Virus record (IMG/VR): IMGVR_UViG_3300022200_004063 | Span: 1-21,155 of that record | Source of the DNA: a virus | Reading direction: 5' to 3' (one strand) | Length of the DNA: 21,155 nucleotides | Shown: positions 5,585-13,474 of the stretch, one piece after another | Position numbering within the stretch: position 1 is the first letter of the stretch | How the letters are laid out: each line of letters starts with the position of its first letter | Notes under the pieces: generated by a model | Databases searched by the model: none | What the model was told of the DNA's origin: nothing | Seen by the model: only the letters and a program-made list of their open reading frames with translations | Position numbers and translations under genes: made by a program

Positions 5585-7525
5585 ATGCTCATTACGCCGC
5601 AGTACACCAGTAGCTGGACCCCCGCGCGCGAGCTACCCCGGCTGGGGGGCGCGAAGGTGATTGCCTTCGACACGGAGACCTACGACCCGCGCCTGAAGAC
5701 CCACGGTCCCGGCTGGGCAACTGGCAGTGGCTACGTTGTAGGAGTCTCCGTTGCGACTGAAGACGCGGCTTGGTACTTCCCTCTCCGAAACGGACTCGGC
5801 CAAGGTTGCCCTTGGGGGACCGAGCGCGTGACGGGGTGGTTGCGGGATACCCTTGGGTCTAATACCCCTAAAGTCGGAGCTAATCTGACTTATGACGTGG
5901 GATGGCTCGCAACTATAGGCGTCGAGGTGCGCGGGCGACTGTATGATGTCCAGCACGCAGAATCGTTGCTGACCGACAGCGGCGGCGTTAGCCTCGACGC
6001 CTTGGGGAAGAAATACGTGGGTGACGGAAAGGAGACTGACGGCCTCTACGCGTGGTCGTCCCTCACCTACGGCGGTGCGCCCGGACCGGGGCAGCGGTCC
6101 AACATCTACCGCTGTCCGATGGAGCTGGTCGGCCCCTACGCGGAGGCAGACGCGAGCCTCCCTCTCGCAGTGTTGCGCAAGCAGTGGCCGCTGCTGCGGG
6201 CGCAGGGGCTTCTCGACGTTTTCGACATGGAATGTCGCCTCATCCCGCTGCTGGTCGCGATGCGGCAGCAGGGTGTGCGAGTTGACGTTGAGCGGGCGCA
6301 CCTACTCTACGACAAGTTCATGCACGACGCAGACCGGCTGCTACAGCAGCTTGCGGACGAGGCTGGTAAACCGGTTAGCGTCAACAGCAACGCGGATCTT
6401 GGCGAGCTGGCCGACAAGCTCGGTCTCGGGTATCCACGGACTCCTACAGGCAAGCCGCAGTTTGTCTCCAAGTGGTTGGCCGACCATCCGCACCCGGTAA
6501 TGCAGAAGGTGCTTGAAGCGCGACAGCTACTCAAGCTATCGGGCACCTTCCTCAAGAGCTACATCATCGACGGCCACGTTGACGGTAAGCTGCACGGACA
6601 GTTCCACCAACTCAAGGCCGACGGAGCGGGCGCGAAGACTGGGCGGTTCAGCAGCAGTACGCCGAACCTTCAGAACATCCCTGCTCGCTCAGATCGCGGG
6701 AAGCTGCTCCGGTCTCTCTTCGTGCCGTTCGCCGGCGACACCGACTGGCTGAAGGTTGACTATTCGCAGATCGAATACCGGTTCCTCGCGCACTTCGCTA
6801 CTGGTGACGGTTCGGACGCCGTCCGTAGCGCGTTTGTCGCTGACAGCAAGACGGACTACCACAAGATGACGCAGCAGCTCGTGGCCAGCATGACCGGCTT
6901 GGAGATCCCTCGCGGGCCTATCAAGAACATCAACTTCGGCCTTCTCTACGGCCTGGGGACCGCGAAGCTGGCGAAACAAATCGGCGTTGACGCTGCTGCT
7001 GCAAACGAGATGTTCGCCGCGTACCACAAAGCTGCACCCTACGTCAGGGCGACCATGGCGTCCGTGCAAGCTGAGGTGCAGGCTCTCGGGTTCATTTCCA
7101 CGATAATGGGACGCAGAACGCGGTTCGACCAGTGGGTTCCTACAGGCACAAAGGACGCAGAGCCACTCGGCTACGACGACGCCATCAGGCGGTACGGCTC
7201 ACAGATAGAGCGCGCATTCAGATACAAAGCGTTGAACTACAGGCTGCAGGGATCGGCGGCGGATCTGATGAAGGCGGCCATGGTCAGGTGCTGGGAGTCT
7301 GGAATGTTCACGCGCTTCCGGCTGCCAGTACTCACCGTGCATGACGAGCTGGACTTCAGCTACCGCGCCGGTGACACCGACCCGGCGCTGCTGAGAGAAC
7401 TCCGCGATGCCATGGAGTGCGCGCTCTCTTTGCGCGTGCCAGTGATCGCTGATTTTGAGACAGGCCCAACGTGGGGCGATGTCGCTCCGATTGAGATCGG
7501 GGCGGCCACCCAGGCGGGAGACTAG
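5585..7525 (+). CDS. Family A DNA polymerase with 3'-5' exonuclease
   Basis: A 646-residue replicative or repair DNA polymerase of the PolA family. The N-terminal proofreading domain is intact: Asp29 and Glu31 (FDTET), Asp104 (NLTYD), and Tyr185/Asp189 (YAEAD). The polymerase domain shows the thumb/palm motif TGRFSSSTPNLQNIP (352-366), motif A VDYSQIEYR with Asp392 and Glu397, motif B RGPIKNINFGLLYG with Arg443, Lys447, Phe451 and Tyr455, and motif C VHDELD with Asp587. Phe at 451 matches E. coli Pol I Phe762. There is no 5'-nuclease domain, as is usual for phage enzymes. ATG 5585 directly follows the stop of the small membrane gene, and the Shine-Dalgarno is weak (AAGGA near 5568), so coupled translation is likely. 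It probably copies the phage genome. Confidence 0.95.
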   Translation: MLITPQYTSSWTPARELPRLGGAKVIAFDTETYDPRLKTHGPGWATGSGYVVGVSVATEDAAWYFPLRNGLGQGCPWGTERVTGWLRDTLGSNTPKVGANLTYDVGWLATIGVEVRGRLYDVQHAESLLTDSGGVSLDALGKKYVGDGKETDGLYAWSSLTYGGAPGPGQRSNIYRCPMELVGPYAEADASLPLAVLRKQWPLLRAQGLLDVFDMECRLIPLLVAMRQQGVRVDVERAHLLYDKFMHDADRLLQQLADEAGKPVSVNSNADLGELADKLGLGYPRTPTGKPQFVSKWLADHPHPVMQKVLEARQLLKLSGTFLKSYIIDGHVDGKLHGQFHQLKADGAGAKTGRFSSSTPNLQNIPARSDRGKLLRSLFVPFAGDTDWLKVDYSQIEYRFLAHFATGDGSDAVRSAFVADSKTDYHKMTQQLVASMTGLEIPRGPIKNINFGLLYGLGTAKLAKQIGVDAAAANEMFAAYHKAAPYVRATMASVQAEVQALGFISTIMGRRTRFDQWVPTGTKDAEPLGYDDAIRRYGSQIERAFRYKALNYRLQGSAADLMKAAMVRCWESGMFTRFRLPVLTVHDELDFSYRAGDTDPALLRELRDAMECALSLRVPVIADFETGPTWGDVAPIEIGAATQAGD

Positions 7526-7542
7526 CGCCGAGAGGCCGCCCC
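7499..7542. terminator. Inverted repeat at the convergent junction, possible terminator
   Basis: GGGGCGGCC (7499-7507) and GGCCGCCCC (7534-7542) are perfect 9-base arms with a 26-base loop that contains the polymerase stop codon. A second small inverted repeat, CCCGGT (7545-7550) and ACCGGG (7557-7562), covers the end of the tail-tip gene on the other strand. They sit exactly where the two transcripts meet. Neither is followed by a T-run, so they are not classic intrinsic terminators. They may slow or block the converging polymerases, or protect mRNA ends. Confidence 0.35.
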
Positions 7543-7549
7543 TGCCCGG

Positions 7550-10186
7550 TTACGGCACCGGGTCTTGCGCGTAGTACGCGTCGGTGTAGTTGCTGGCCGT
7601 CACCCGGAACGTGCCTTTCCCCTCCGGTGCAACCGTATCGACAATAAACTTGCTCGTGTCGCCGTTGTCGTCAGTTGGGACGATATAGAATGTCGCGACC
7701 GCGAAATTCTCGACATCCGTGGACACTAACGATGCCGGCGGCGCTGCGGCCAGTGTCAGCGTGTCTGTCAGCGAATGCGTAGGATTGAGTATGTCGTAGT
7801 TCACGACAAGCCCGTCCGATGTCTGGAAAAAACACGTGAAGTCCCGCGTGTCGCTGGCGTCAGTGCGCAGCCGTACCTGATGCGATAGGGTGATGGTAGA
7901 TCCACTGATGTCTACAACGTCACCCTCAAGTACAGCGGTGCGCGTACCATCCGTCACTAGGATCAAATCGCCAGGCAGGAGCAATGTCGCCTCTTCCGTG
8001 GCCACAAAGCTGACCTGGAAGTTGCGCCAGTAGATCTTCTGGAATTCCCTGTCGATGTGTGTGTTGGCAACCGTTGGGTGGGTCACCCCGAGCAGCGGCA
8101 TCGTGTACGGGGTAGCGCCGTCCGCTGTGGTAATGGTCGCTTTCACCCAGTCGTCGTCTCTGTCCGCGAATTCTCCGAAAACGCAGTCATAATTGTCCTG
8201 GGTGCCGAAGACTGCCGTCCGTGACTCTGTTCCTGGCAGCTTGTTCCGCGCGTTGAAGAGCAGTGTCGGGATCGTCTGTGGCAGCAGCGGCCTTACGAAC
8301 AGTTGGTGCCCAACACGGTACGGAGCGCAGAAACAGGCTGCGGCCACCGTGGCGAACATCTCTTCGAAGGTAGTGTTTGCATTGTCGAAAACACCGTTGA
8401 ACTCGGTAAACTCGTCAGACGGGCTGGCGAAGTAATCGTTGACAGCAAGCGCCGACTCAACCCAGTTCAAATCATACGGGATAGCCGCCGGCGACAAACG
8501 ACCAACTCTCGGGTCCAGACACATATCGGCTAATGTGGCCGCCAGGCCGCGCAAGTGGTACTCGCTACCGTCCCCTGTGTAATACCGCAGTTTCCGCCAC
8601 CCTGTGATTGTCAGGCCGCGCTCGCTAACTGCGCGCGTGCCGGCTGTGTTACGCATCCTCGTCAGGATCGTCGTGACTTCCGGCGAAGTCTCAAGCGCAC
8701 CATACGTTTCTTCGTGGCAGCCCCACACACCAATGAGATCGACGCGGTGTTCCGCCTTGTCATCCCACGCGGGAGAGTCCGGGTTGAATACTGTCGTACA
8801 CGTCACACGAACATCTACGTCACAATCTAGCAGCGCAGGATGCGGGTTCTCTACGACTACAGTGTCCCCAGTTAGCTGCCGCGAACTTCCAGTCAGCGTG
8901 GTCGTTTCTTCCGCGTATAGCACCGCGCCGCTAGCGCGCTCCCGCCAATACGTCTCTATCCTGAACGCCTTCGAAAACGTCGCCGCAGATTCCGCAAAGT
9001 ACAGTCCTCGCGGGGCGTCGAGGGTCACCTCAACGCGGGATCGCGCCCGCACAGTGTACGGTCCTATAGGCGTCGAACCGCCCAATACCCATGGGCACGT
9101 GTATTCCGCGTATCCGGCAGGTGGCGCTGCCTCCCACGCAGACCGCATTTCTTCCGGTATTGACAGCCACATACCGTCGGCGGTCACTTTGACGATGGTG
9201 TATTCGCCAGACAAAACAGGTAGTGGATGCAAAGTGTGGGCGTCGGCTGGCTCGTTAGTGTTGTACAGCAGTATGCTTATATTGATCGCACCGCCTGGGT
9301 CGAACCATTTGCTCAAATCATAGTCGATGTCGTAGTCGTCGCCTTCGACGCCACGCTGCGAGATAATATGCGGGCCGCCGGCGGCGACATCAGCAGGATC
9401 ATTCAAGTGAAGCACCGATTCACCGTTTGGCATCCAGGTATAGTGGTAAAACCCCCAACGCTGCACACCAGTGGTATCCATGGGGATGTCTTCGTACTCA
9501 GCCCCGCGCGCCTCTGTCCAGCACGCAGAGTAGTAGCCGTTCTCCACGTCAATTGCGTTACCATACACAGCGACAGGAGTCTGCGAGATGCGGTCTCCGC
9601 TGTTGTAGACGTGCGCAGAGTAGCCGTCAATTGCTTCTATATCCGTGTCTCCATCGCGTATCAGCGGCCTTTCGCCCTCGTCGAACACGTAGTCACCTCG
9701 GCACACGCATAAATAGGCGTACTCTACGCGCTCTCCGTGTTCGTAACGAACACGCGTCGGAGCCAACAGATCCGGCGTATGCTTGATGTTGCCGTACAGA
9801 TCAGGCACCCGCTCGCGGAGTCTCTCACGATTCGGCAGCCTGCCAGGCGCGTTTGTCGCTGATCCTAGGTCATCACGCTCTGCGGTAGGATCTTCCAGCT
9901 TTGGCCGCATTAGGTAGCCAACGACTGCAGTGACGACTAGCGAGACGACCAACGCTACTACGGCGGGAGCGCCTGGCGCGACAGTTAGCGTGAACTCGCC
10001 AGACAGCGTGGAGAGCGCGTCCACGTCCTCAACTGTGCGCGGCGTGACATCGCGGCGTCCGTGCAGCAGCCTTCCACCAGTGGGGAAGCTGGAATACCGG
10101 CGCATGAGGGCAGCACACACGTCATCGGTCTCAACGACGAACACACTTCCCCATGGGTAGGTTCTGTCCAGTATCACCCGGTCCAT
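7550..10186 (-). CDS. TipJ / lambda gpJ-like tail-tip host specificity protein
   Basis: An 878-residue central tail-tip protein. The N-terminal part has a short hydrophobic segment (about 74-93, AVVALVVSLVVTAVVGY) followed by NRERLRERVPDLYGNIKHTPDLL, which is the characteristic entry to TipJ-family proteins. A TMP-phasing GVTHP segment and mixed beta domains follow towards the C-terminus. Such proteins form the tail hub and tip that contacts the host surface and opens the path for DNA. The start at ATG 10186 overlaps the peptidase gene by 13 bases and has GAGG about eight bases upstream. Being last in the tail block agrees with the lambda order K-I-J. The C-terminal end is shorter than gpJ (1132 residues), so receptor contact may be shared with the beta-helix protein upstream. 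Confidence 0.85.
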   Translation of the reverse strand: MDRVILDRTYPWGSVFVVETDDVCAALMRRYSSFPTGGRLLHGRRDVTPRTVEDVDALSTLSGEFTLTVAPGAPAVVALVVSLVVTAVVGYLMRPKLEDPTAERDDLGSATNAPGRLPNRERLRERVPDLYGNIKHTPDLLAPTRVRYEHGERVEYAYLCVCRGDYVFDEGERPLIRDGDTDIEAIDGYSAHVYNSGDRISQTPVAVYGNAIDVENGYYSACWTEARGAEYEDIPMDTTGVQRWGFYHYTWMPNGESVLHLNDPADVAAGGPHIISQRGVEGDDYDIDYDLSKWFDPGGAINISILLYNTNEPADAHTLHPLPVLSGEYTIVKVTADGMWLSIPEEMRSAWEAAPPAGYAEYTCPWVLGGSTPIGPYTVRARSRVEVTLDAPRGLYFAESAATFSKAFRIETYWRERASGAVLYAEETTTLTGSSRQLTGDTVVVENPHPALLDCDVDVRVTCTTVFNPDSPAWDDKAEHRVDLIGVWGCHEETYGALETSPEVTTILTRMRNTAGTRAVSERGLTITGWRKLRYYTGDGSEYHLRGLAATLADMCLDPRVGRLSPAAIPYDLNWVESALAVNDYFASPSDEFTEFNGVFDNANTTFEEMFATVAAACFCAPYRVGHQLFVRPLLPQTIPTLLFNARNKLPGTESRTAVFGTQDNYDCVFGEFADRDDDWVKATITTADGATPYTMPLLGVTHPTVANTHIDREFQKIYWRNFQVSFVATEEATLLLPGDLILVTDGTRTAVLEGDVVDISGSTITLSHQVRLRTDASDTRDFTCFFQTSDGLVVNYDILNPTHSLTDTLTLAAAPPASLVSTDVENFAVATFYIVPTDDNGDTSKFIVDTVAPEGKGTFRVTASNYTDAYYAQDPVP

Positions 10187-10533
10187 GCGAAGAACCTCAC
10201 TTCAGGATAGCCTGCCACGATCTGCGCCAGTGTCTCTGCGACAGGCCCAGTCTCCCGCATATGCCAGATGCGCCCATCGCGGTAGACACCGATGTGTGGC
10301 TGCCTACCCGGCCCTCTGAGCAGCACAAGGAGCGGGTCCAGTCCAGGCTGCCCCAGCTCTTCAAAGCCACGCCACACGCTGTCTGGGGCGCTTCTGGCAG
10401 CTTCTGGGGACAGAAGCGGCGAAAACTGGGACGATAGGTCGTGGCCTGTGACGAACTTCCACATATCCACGGCGAAATGTACGCAATGGTAGGCGTCCTC
10501 GTCATATCGTTTCGCCATGAGCGCGCCGATCAT
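10174..10533 (-). CDS. NlpC/P60 (CHAP-like) tail peptidase
   Basis: A 119-residue protein with a likely catalytic Cys17 in YHCVHFAVDMW, and His80 (QPHIGVYRDGR) plus His91 (IWHM) as candidate catalytic or third-site histidines. This Cys-His layout is that of NlpC/P60 and related endopeptidases. The position just before the J-like gene is where lambda gpK, a tail protein with such a domain, is encoded. It probably cuts cell-wall peptides during DNA entry. ATG 10533 overlaps the upstream stop (ATGA), with GAAAGG six bases upstream. It is short, so it may carry the peptidase domain only. Confidence 0.75.
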   Translation of the reverse strand: MIGALMAKRYDEDAYHCVHFAVDMWKFVTGHDLSSQFSPLLSPEAARSAPDSVWRGFEELGQPGLDPLLVLLRGPGRQPHIGVYRDGRIWHMRETGPVAETLAQIVAGYPEVRFFAWTG

Positions 10534-11030
10534 AGAAAGCCTTTCAGGCTGGGAAAGTTGGCCACTGTGTAGAGCATCCCTGTTTTGTTCCTGTTGACAG
10601 TCAATGGCCGCGCCGTGAACGTGGATCCCTGCCGCGTCAACGCGAACTCTACAATCTCAAGCGAGAAAGGTCCAGCCAGCGGCGCGGTCATATCGCTGCT
10701 GCTGTCGAACGTCTGGTAGACTACTTGCGGTCGCTCAAGCATCCCGTAGTTGGACGGGACGGCGCGAATGTTAGCCAGTTCTTCGCTGACAATCGACCCC
10801 AAGTCTCCGAGCGTTATTTGCACACCGAAGTCGAGGTCGAACTGCGCGCTGCTAGGCTCGATGTCCATCGGGCAGTACTGCCACGTGACGCCGCCGGCGA
10901 CAATGCCGTCTGGCGCGTTTCGCGTGAGTCGCCACGTCTGGCTCATCGCAGAGTGCGAAAGCTCCAGCATCTCGTACTGGATCGCGTCAGAGCGTCCGTT
11001 CAAGAAAAAGTCAATGTACGCTTGGCTCAT
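10530..11030 (-). CDS. DUF1833-type minor tail protein (lambda L-like position)
   Basis: A 166-residue protein that begins MSQAYIDFFLNGRSDAIQYEMLELSHSAMSQTWRL; the ordered pattern of a short helix then an aromatic/beta body fits DUF1833 phage tail proteins. These lie between the tape measure and tail tip in many siphoviruses and correspond by position to lambda gpL. It probably belongs to the tail-tip baseplate. The ATG is joined to the upstream stop by the sequence TGATG, sharing one base, and the gene ends in an ATGA overlap with the peptidase gene. Family assignment is by resemblance only. Confidence 0.6.
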   Translation of the reverse strand: MSQAYIDFFLNGRSDAIQYEMLELSHSAMSQTWRLTRNAPDGIVAGGVTWQYCPMDIEPSSAQFDLDFGVQITLGDLGSIVSEELANIRAVPSNYGMLERPQVVYQTFDSSSDMTAPLAGPFSLEIVEFALTRQGSTFTARPLTVNRNKTGMLYTVANFPSLKGFL

Positions 11031-11371
11031 CAGACCGCCCCAATAACTTCGAACGTTGCCGTGAGGTTAGCGCGGGCACCGTCAGGCACCCACGACACAG
11101 TGCCCGGCATCAGCAGGCAATTGTACAGTCGCGGTCCTCCGCCGGAAGCCCCCACGAGAGTCAAGACCCAGGTGTACTCGCGTCCACCATACGCCTGGAA
11201 GAAGAACTGCAGCTCAGCGGCAGAAAGTGCCCACGACGCAGTGACGAGCGTCCTCGCGGCCTTGTCGCGGCGCAAACGCGGCGGTCCCATCTCCGGCTGA
11301 AACTTGCGCACAGCATCGCCGCCGGTTTCGGAGTAGCTCTCGCGCAGTGGATAGAAAGTAAACGACGGCAA
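11030..11371 (-). CDS. Small minor tail protein, TTG start (lambda M-like position)
   Basis: A 113-residue beta-rich protein. It contains DAVRKFQPEMGPPRLRRD followed by ASWALSAAEL and AYGGREYTW, a pattern common in small phage tail proteins near the tail tip (compare lambda gpM position). The start is most likely TTG 11371, two bases after the stop of the beta-helix gene. GGAGG at 11384-11380 on the minus strand is eight bases before it. An upstream ATG at 11488 would overlap the preceding gene by 115 bases and gives an unconvincing N-terminus (MHVLAGRGVGYACAGTARW), so I reject it. Confidence in the gene is high and in the exact role low. Confidence 0.65.
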   Translation of the reverse strand: MPSFTFYPLRESYSETGGDAVRKFQPEMGPPRLRRDKAARTLVTASWALSAAELQFFFQAYGGREYTWVLTLVGASGGGPRLYNCLLMPGTVSWVPDGARANLTATFEVIGAV

Positions 11372-11373
11372 GA

Positions 11374-13077
11374 CTAGCTCCTCCCAGTGTACGTCCCAGG
11401 CACTACCGTCAGCACAACAGACGCCAGATAACCAGCGTGCGGTGCCTGCGCAAGCGTAACCGACGCCGCGTCCGGCCAGCACGTGCATAGCCGCGGAGTA
11501 CTTGAGTTCGTCAATGGCAGCTCCGCCGTGACAGGAACGCCGCTGCTAACGATACTAGCAAAGATGGCGTAGTCTGCACCATCTGGCAAATAGTACGTCG
11601 CTGTCACTCGGTACACGCTTGGCGCGTGATCCCACACCATATGGACGACGCTGCGTCCACCGTCAAGGCGCGGCGCTTCGAAGTCAGCTACAGGTGCGAC
11701 GGAATAGTTATCGCGCACTAGTTGATACGGAATCGCAGTCGGAGCGCGCGGCCCGCCAACATCCACGTAGGCGTTACGTCCCAGCTCCGCGATGCCTACG
11801 CTGCTAGTGACGACCGCGTCTTGCGCAGCTAGATTTTTGTGGCCTAAGATCGGCGTATCCACAGTAGCGCCTGCGCGCGCGTCACGCGGGAGCAACTGAT
11901 CGGACACAGCGGCGTCCACAGTGGGCGCGCCAACAGCAGTTGCAGCGGCAACGCTGGCGGCAACTAGCGAGCCGACTCCCGTCGTCGGTGCGTCCACGCC
12001 AGCAAGTGCCGCCACCTCGGTGCTGGTCAATGTGTCCGTGCCGCCGGCTGCTGCGTATTCGAACGCGCCGATGTCGTAGGTGCCGCTGCGCGTTGTGCCG
12101 GCGATATCCGTAGTGACGCCAAAGCCGCTGAGGTCCGTACCAACATCGATGGCAGGTGATCCGGCTACTAGCGAAAAGTCAAAGTTCGCTGCATCAGAGA
12201 ACACAGCAGCTTCCGCGTATCCGCTCAAATCCTCAAACGGGTTTACGTGGTAGGCCGCCGTCTGGCCCGTGTTGCCGTCGCCCTGGCTGTCTCCCGTGTA
12301 GGTTATCTGCGTTCCTCCCGCAGATCCATCCCCCCAGCGTACAGCGTTGTACACAGAGGTAGCTGCACCCCACAGCACGCAGTTTGCCATGTGCCAATTG
12401 CTGCCGCCACTTGTGTTCGACCGCAAGAGCGCGCTTCCCACGCCGTAGATAGTGCAGTTCAAGATACGGACAGTCACGCCGGTCGTATCCGCGTCGGCTA
12501 CCGCTAGTGTGCGGTCGCCTCCGTACAGCACGCAGTTGCGAACAAGCAGCGTGCCAGTGCAGGCGCTAGCAGTTGACAGCGTCAACGCCGAAGAGCCGTA
12601 CCCGTACCCAGTCAACCTGCCCTTCAAAAAGCAGCGATCCAGATACCAGCCGATACTTGTCGCGCTATCGTTACCGGTGCCTACGCAGTACGTGAAACCA
12701 GCCGTGCCAGTGTTCTCTACTTGGAGATTGCGCAGATACACGTGGTTGTTGCCAAGCACCATCCCAGTGCCAGACGTAACTGAAATTCTGTAGGCGCTGG
12801 TTGACCATACGCCGCCAGTCGTGTCCGCGCTCTCGACGATCACGTACTCAGAGGCGCTCGTCGTATAGCTGGAGAGGCTGACGCCCGCTTTATCTGCTGC
12901 GCCGGCTGACGCACGGCACAGGTAGTGGTGGATCTCGTCAGATCCAGTAGCCAGCGTGATGTCTCCAGCTCGCGCGGTAACCGCTGTGGACAGCGACGTG
13001 TAGGCGTCGGCCCAGCTTGTACCGTTCGCTGCGCCGGAAGCCCCCGTATCAACGTAGATGGTTACCGTGGTGGCCAT
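11374..13077 (-). CDS. Parallel beta-helix tail protein, possible receptor-binding/depolymerase
   Basis: A 567-residue protein. The start YVDTGASGAANGTSWADAY and the end of the helix SPAIDVGTD ... DIGAFEY (335-341) match the choice-of-anchor-Q / pectate-lyase-like beta-helix class. Between them at least five coils repeat the shape h-x-h-x-N-C-x-h-x-G: NLQVENTG near 120, RCFLKG near 152, NCVLYG near 186, NCTIYG near 212, NCVLWG near 236. About residues 342-435 are Ala/Thr/Val-rich, probably a linker, and 440-567 are a beta domain. In phages such helices bind or cut surface sugars. The start ATG 13077 has no visible Shine-Dalgarno; it lies two bases after the upstream stop, so re-initiation is likely. 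No catalytic residues can be assigned. Confidence 0.7.
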   Translation of the reverse strand: MATTVTIYVDTGASGAANGTSWADAYTSLSTAVTARAGDITLATGSDEIHHYLCRASAGAADKAGVSLSSYTTSASEYVIVESADTTGGVWSTSAYRISVTSGTGMVLGNNHVYLRNLQVENTGTAGFTYCVGTGNDSATSIGWYLDRCFLKGRLTGYGYGSSALTLSTASACTGTLLVRNCVLYGGDRTLAVADADTTGVTVRILNCTIYGVGSALLRSNTSGGSNWHMANCVLWGAATSVYNAVRWGDGSAGGTQITYTGDSQGDGNTGQTAAYHVNPFEDLSGYAEAAVFSDAANFDFSLVAGSPAIDVGTDLSGFGVTTDIAGTTRSGTYDIGAFEYAAAGGTDTLTSTEVAALAGVDAPTTGVGSLVAASVAAATAVGAPTVDAAVSDQLLPRDARAGATVDTPILGHKNLAAQDAVVTSSVGIAELGRNAYVDVGGPRAPTAIPYQLVRDNYSVAPVADFEAPRLDGGRSVVHMVWDHAPSVYRVTATYYLPDGADYAIFASIVSSGVPVTAELPLTNSSTPRLCTCWPDAASVTLAQAPHAGYLASVVLTVVPGTYTGRS

Positions 13078-13079
13078 AG

Positions 13080-13472
13080 CTACGAAGTCGGGTCGTTGAT
13101 CTCCACGTCAAACGCGGTCAACGTGAACGTGTTGCCAGCCGTCACAGAAGCACTCGCGGACAGCGCCTGGGTCACAAGCAGCCTGCTGCTGTTCGTGTCC
13201 ACGATAGCGAAATGGGTAGCCGTTCCAGTCGCGGTCACGTCGCCGTCGTTGATCGCGGAGACGGTGACTTTCCTGCCGCTAACGTCACCAGCAGCCGGTC
13301 CAGTGACCGTGATGATGTTCTTGTCACCTAGCGTGTAGGTGCTGGTCGCCTGCGCGTAGGTCGTCGGCTGCTGCGAGCAGATGTGCAGATCGCAGTAGGT
13401 GAGGTCAGCCAGGGCTTTCAGGCCGGCGTCCAGACCGTCGTCGAAGATGTCGTCATGAATGGTCGCGGGCAT
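13080..13472 (-). CDS. Small structural protein next to the tape measure
   Basis: A 130-residue protein that starts MPATIHDDIFDDGLDAGLKALADLTYCDLHICSQQP; the rest is alternating Gly/Thr/Val strands, that is, a beta-sandwich-like body. Proteins with this start (short helix, DLxICSQQP, TYAQAT) occur often in phage tail blocks, but I cannot give a named family. It follows the tape measure with two bases between (stop 13475), and GGGAGTG stands five bases before ATG 13472. It is likely a tail-tip or decoration protein. There are no membrane segments. Confidence 0.65.
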   Translation of the reverse strand: MPATIHDDIFDDGLDAGLKALADLTYCDLHICSQQPTTYAQATSTYTLGDKNIITVTGPAAGDVSGRKVTVSAINDGDVTATGTATHFAIVDTNSSRLLVTQALSASASVTAGNTFTLTAFDVEINDPTS

Positions 13473-13474
13473 GG

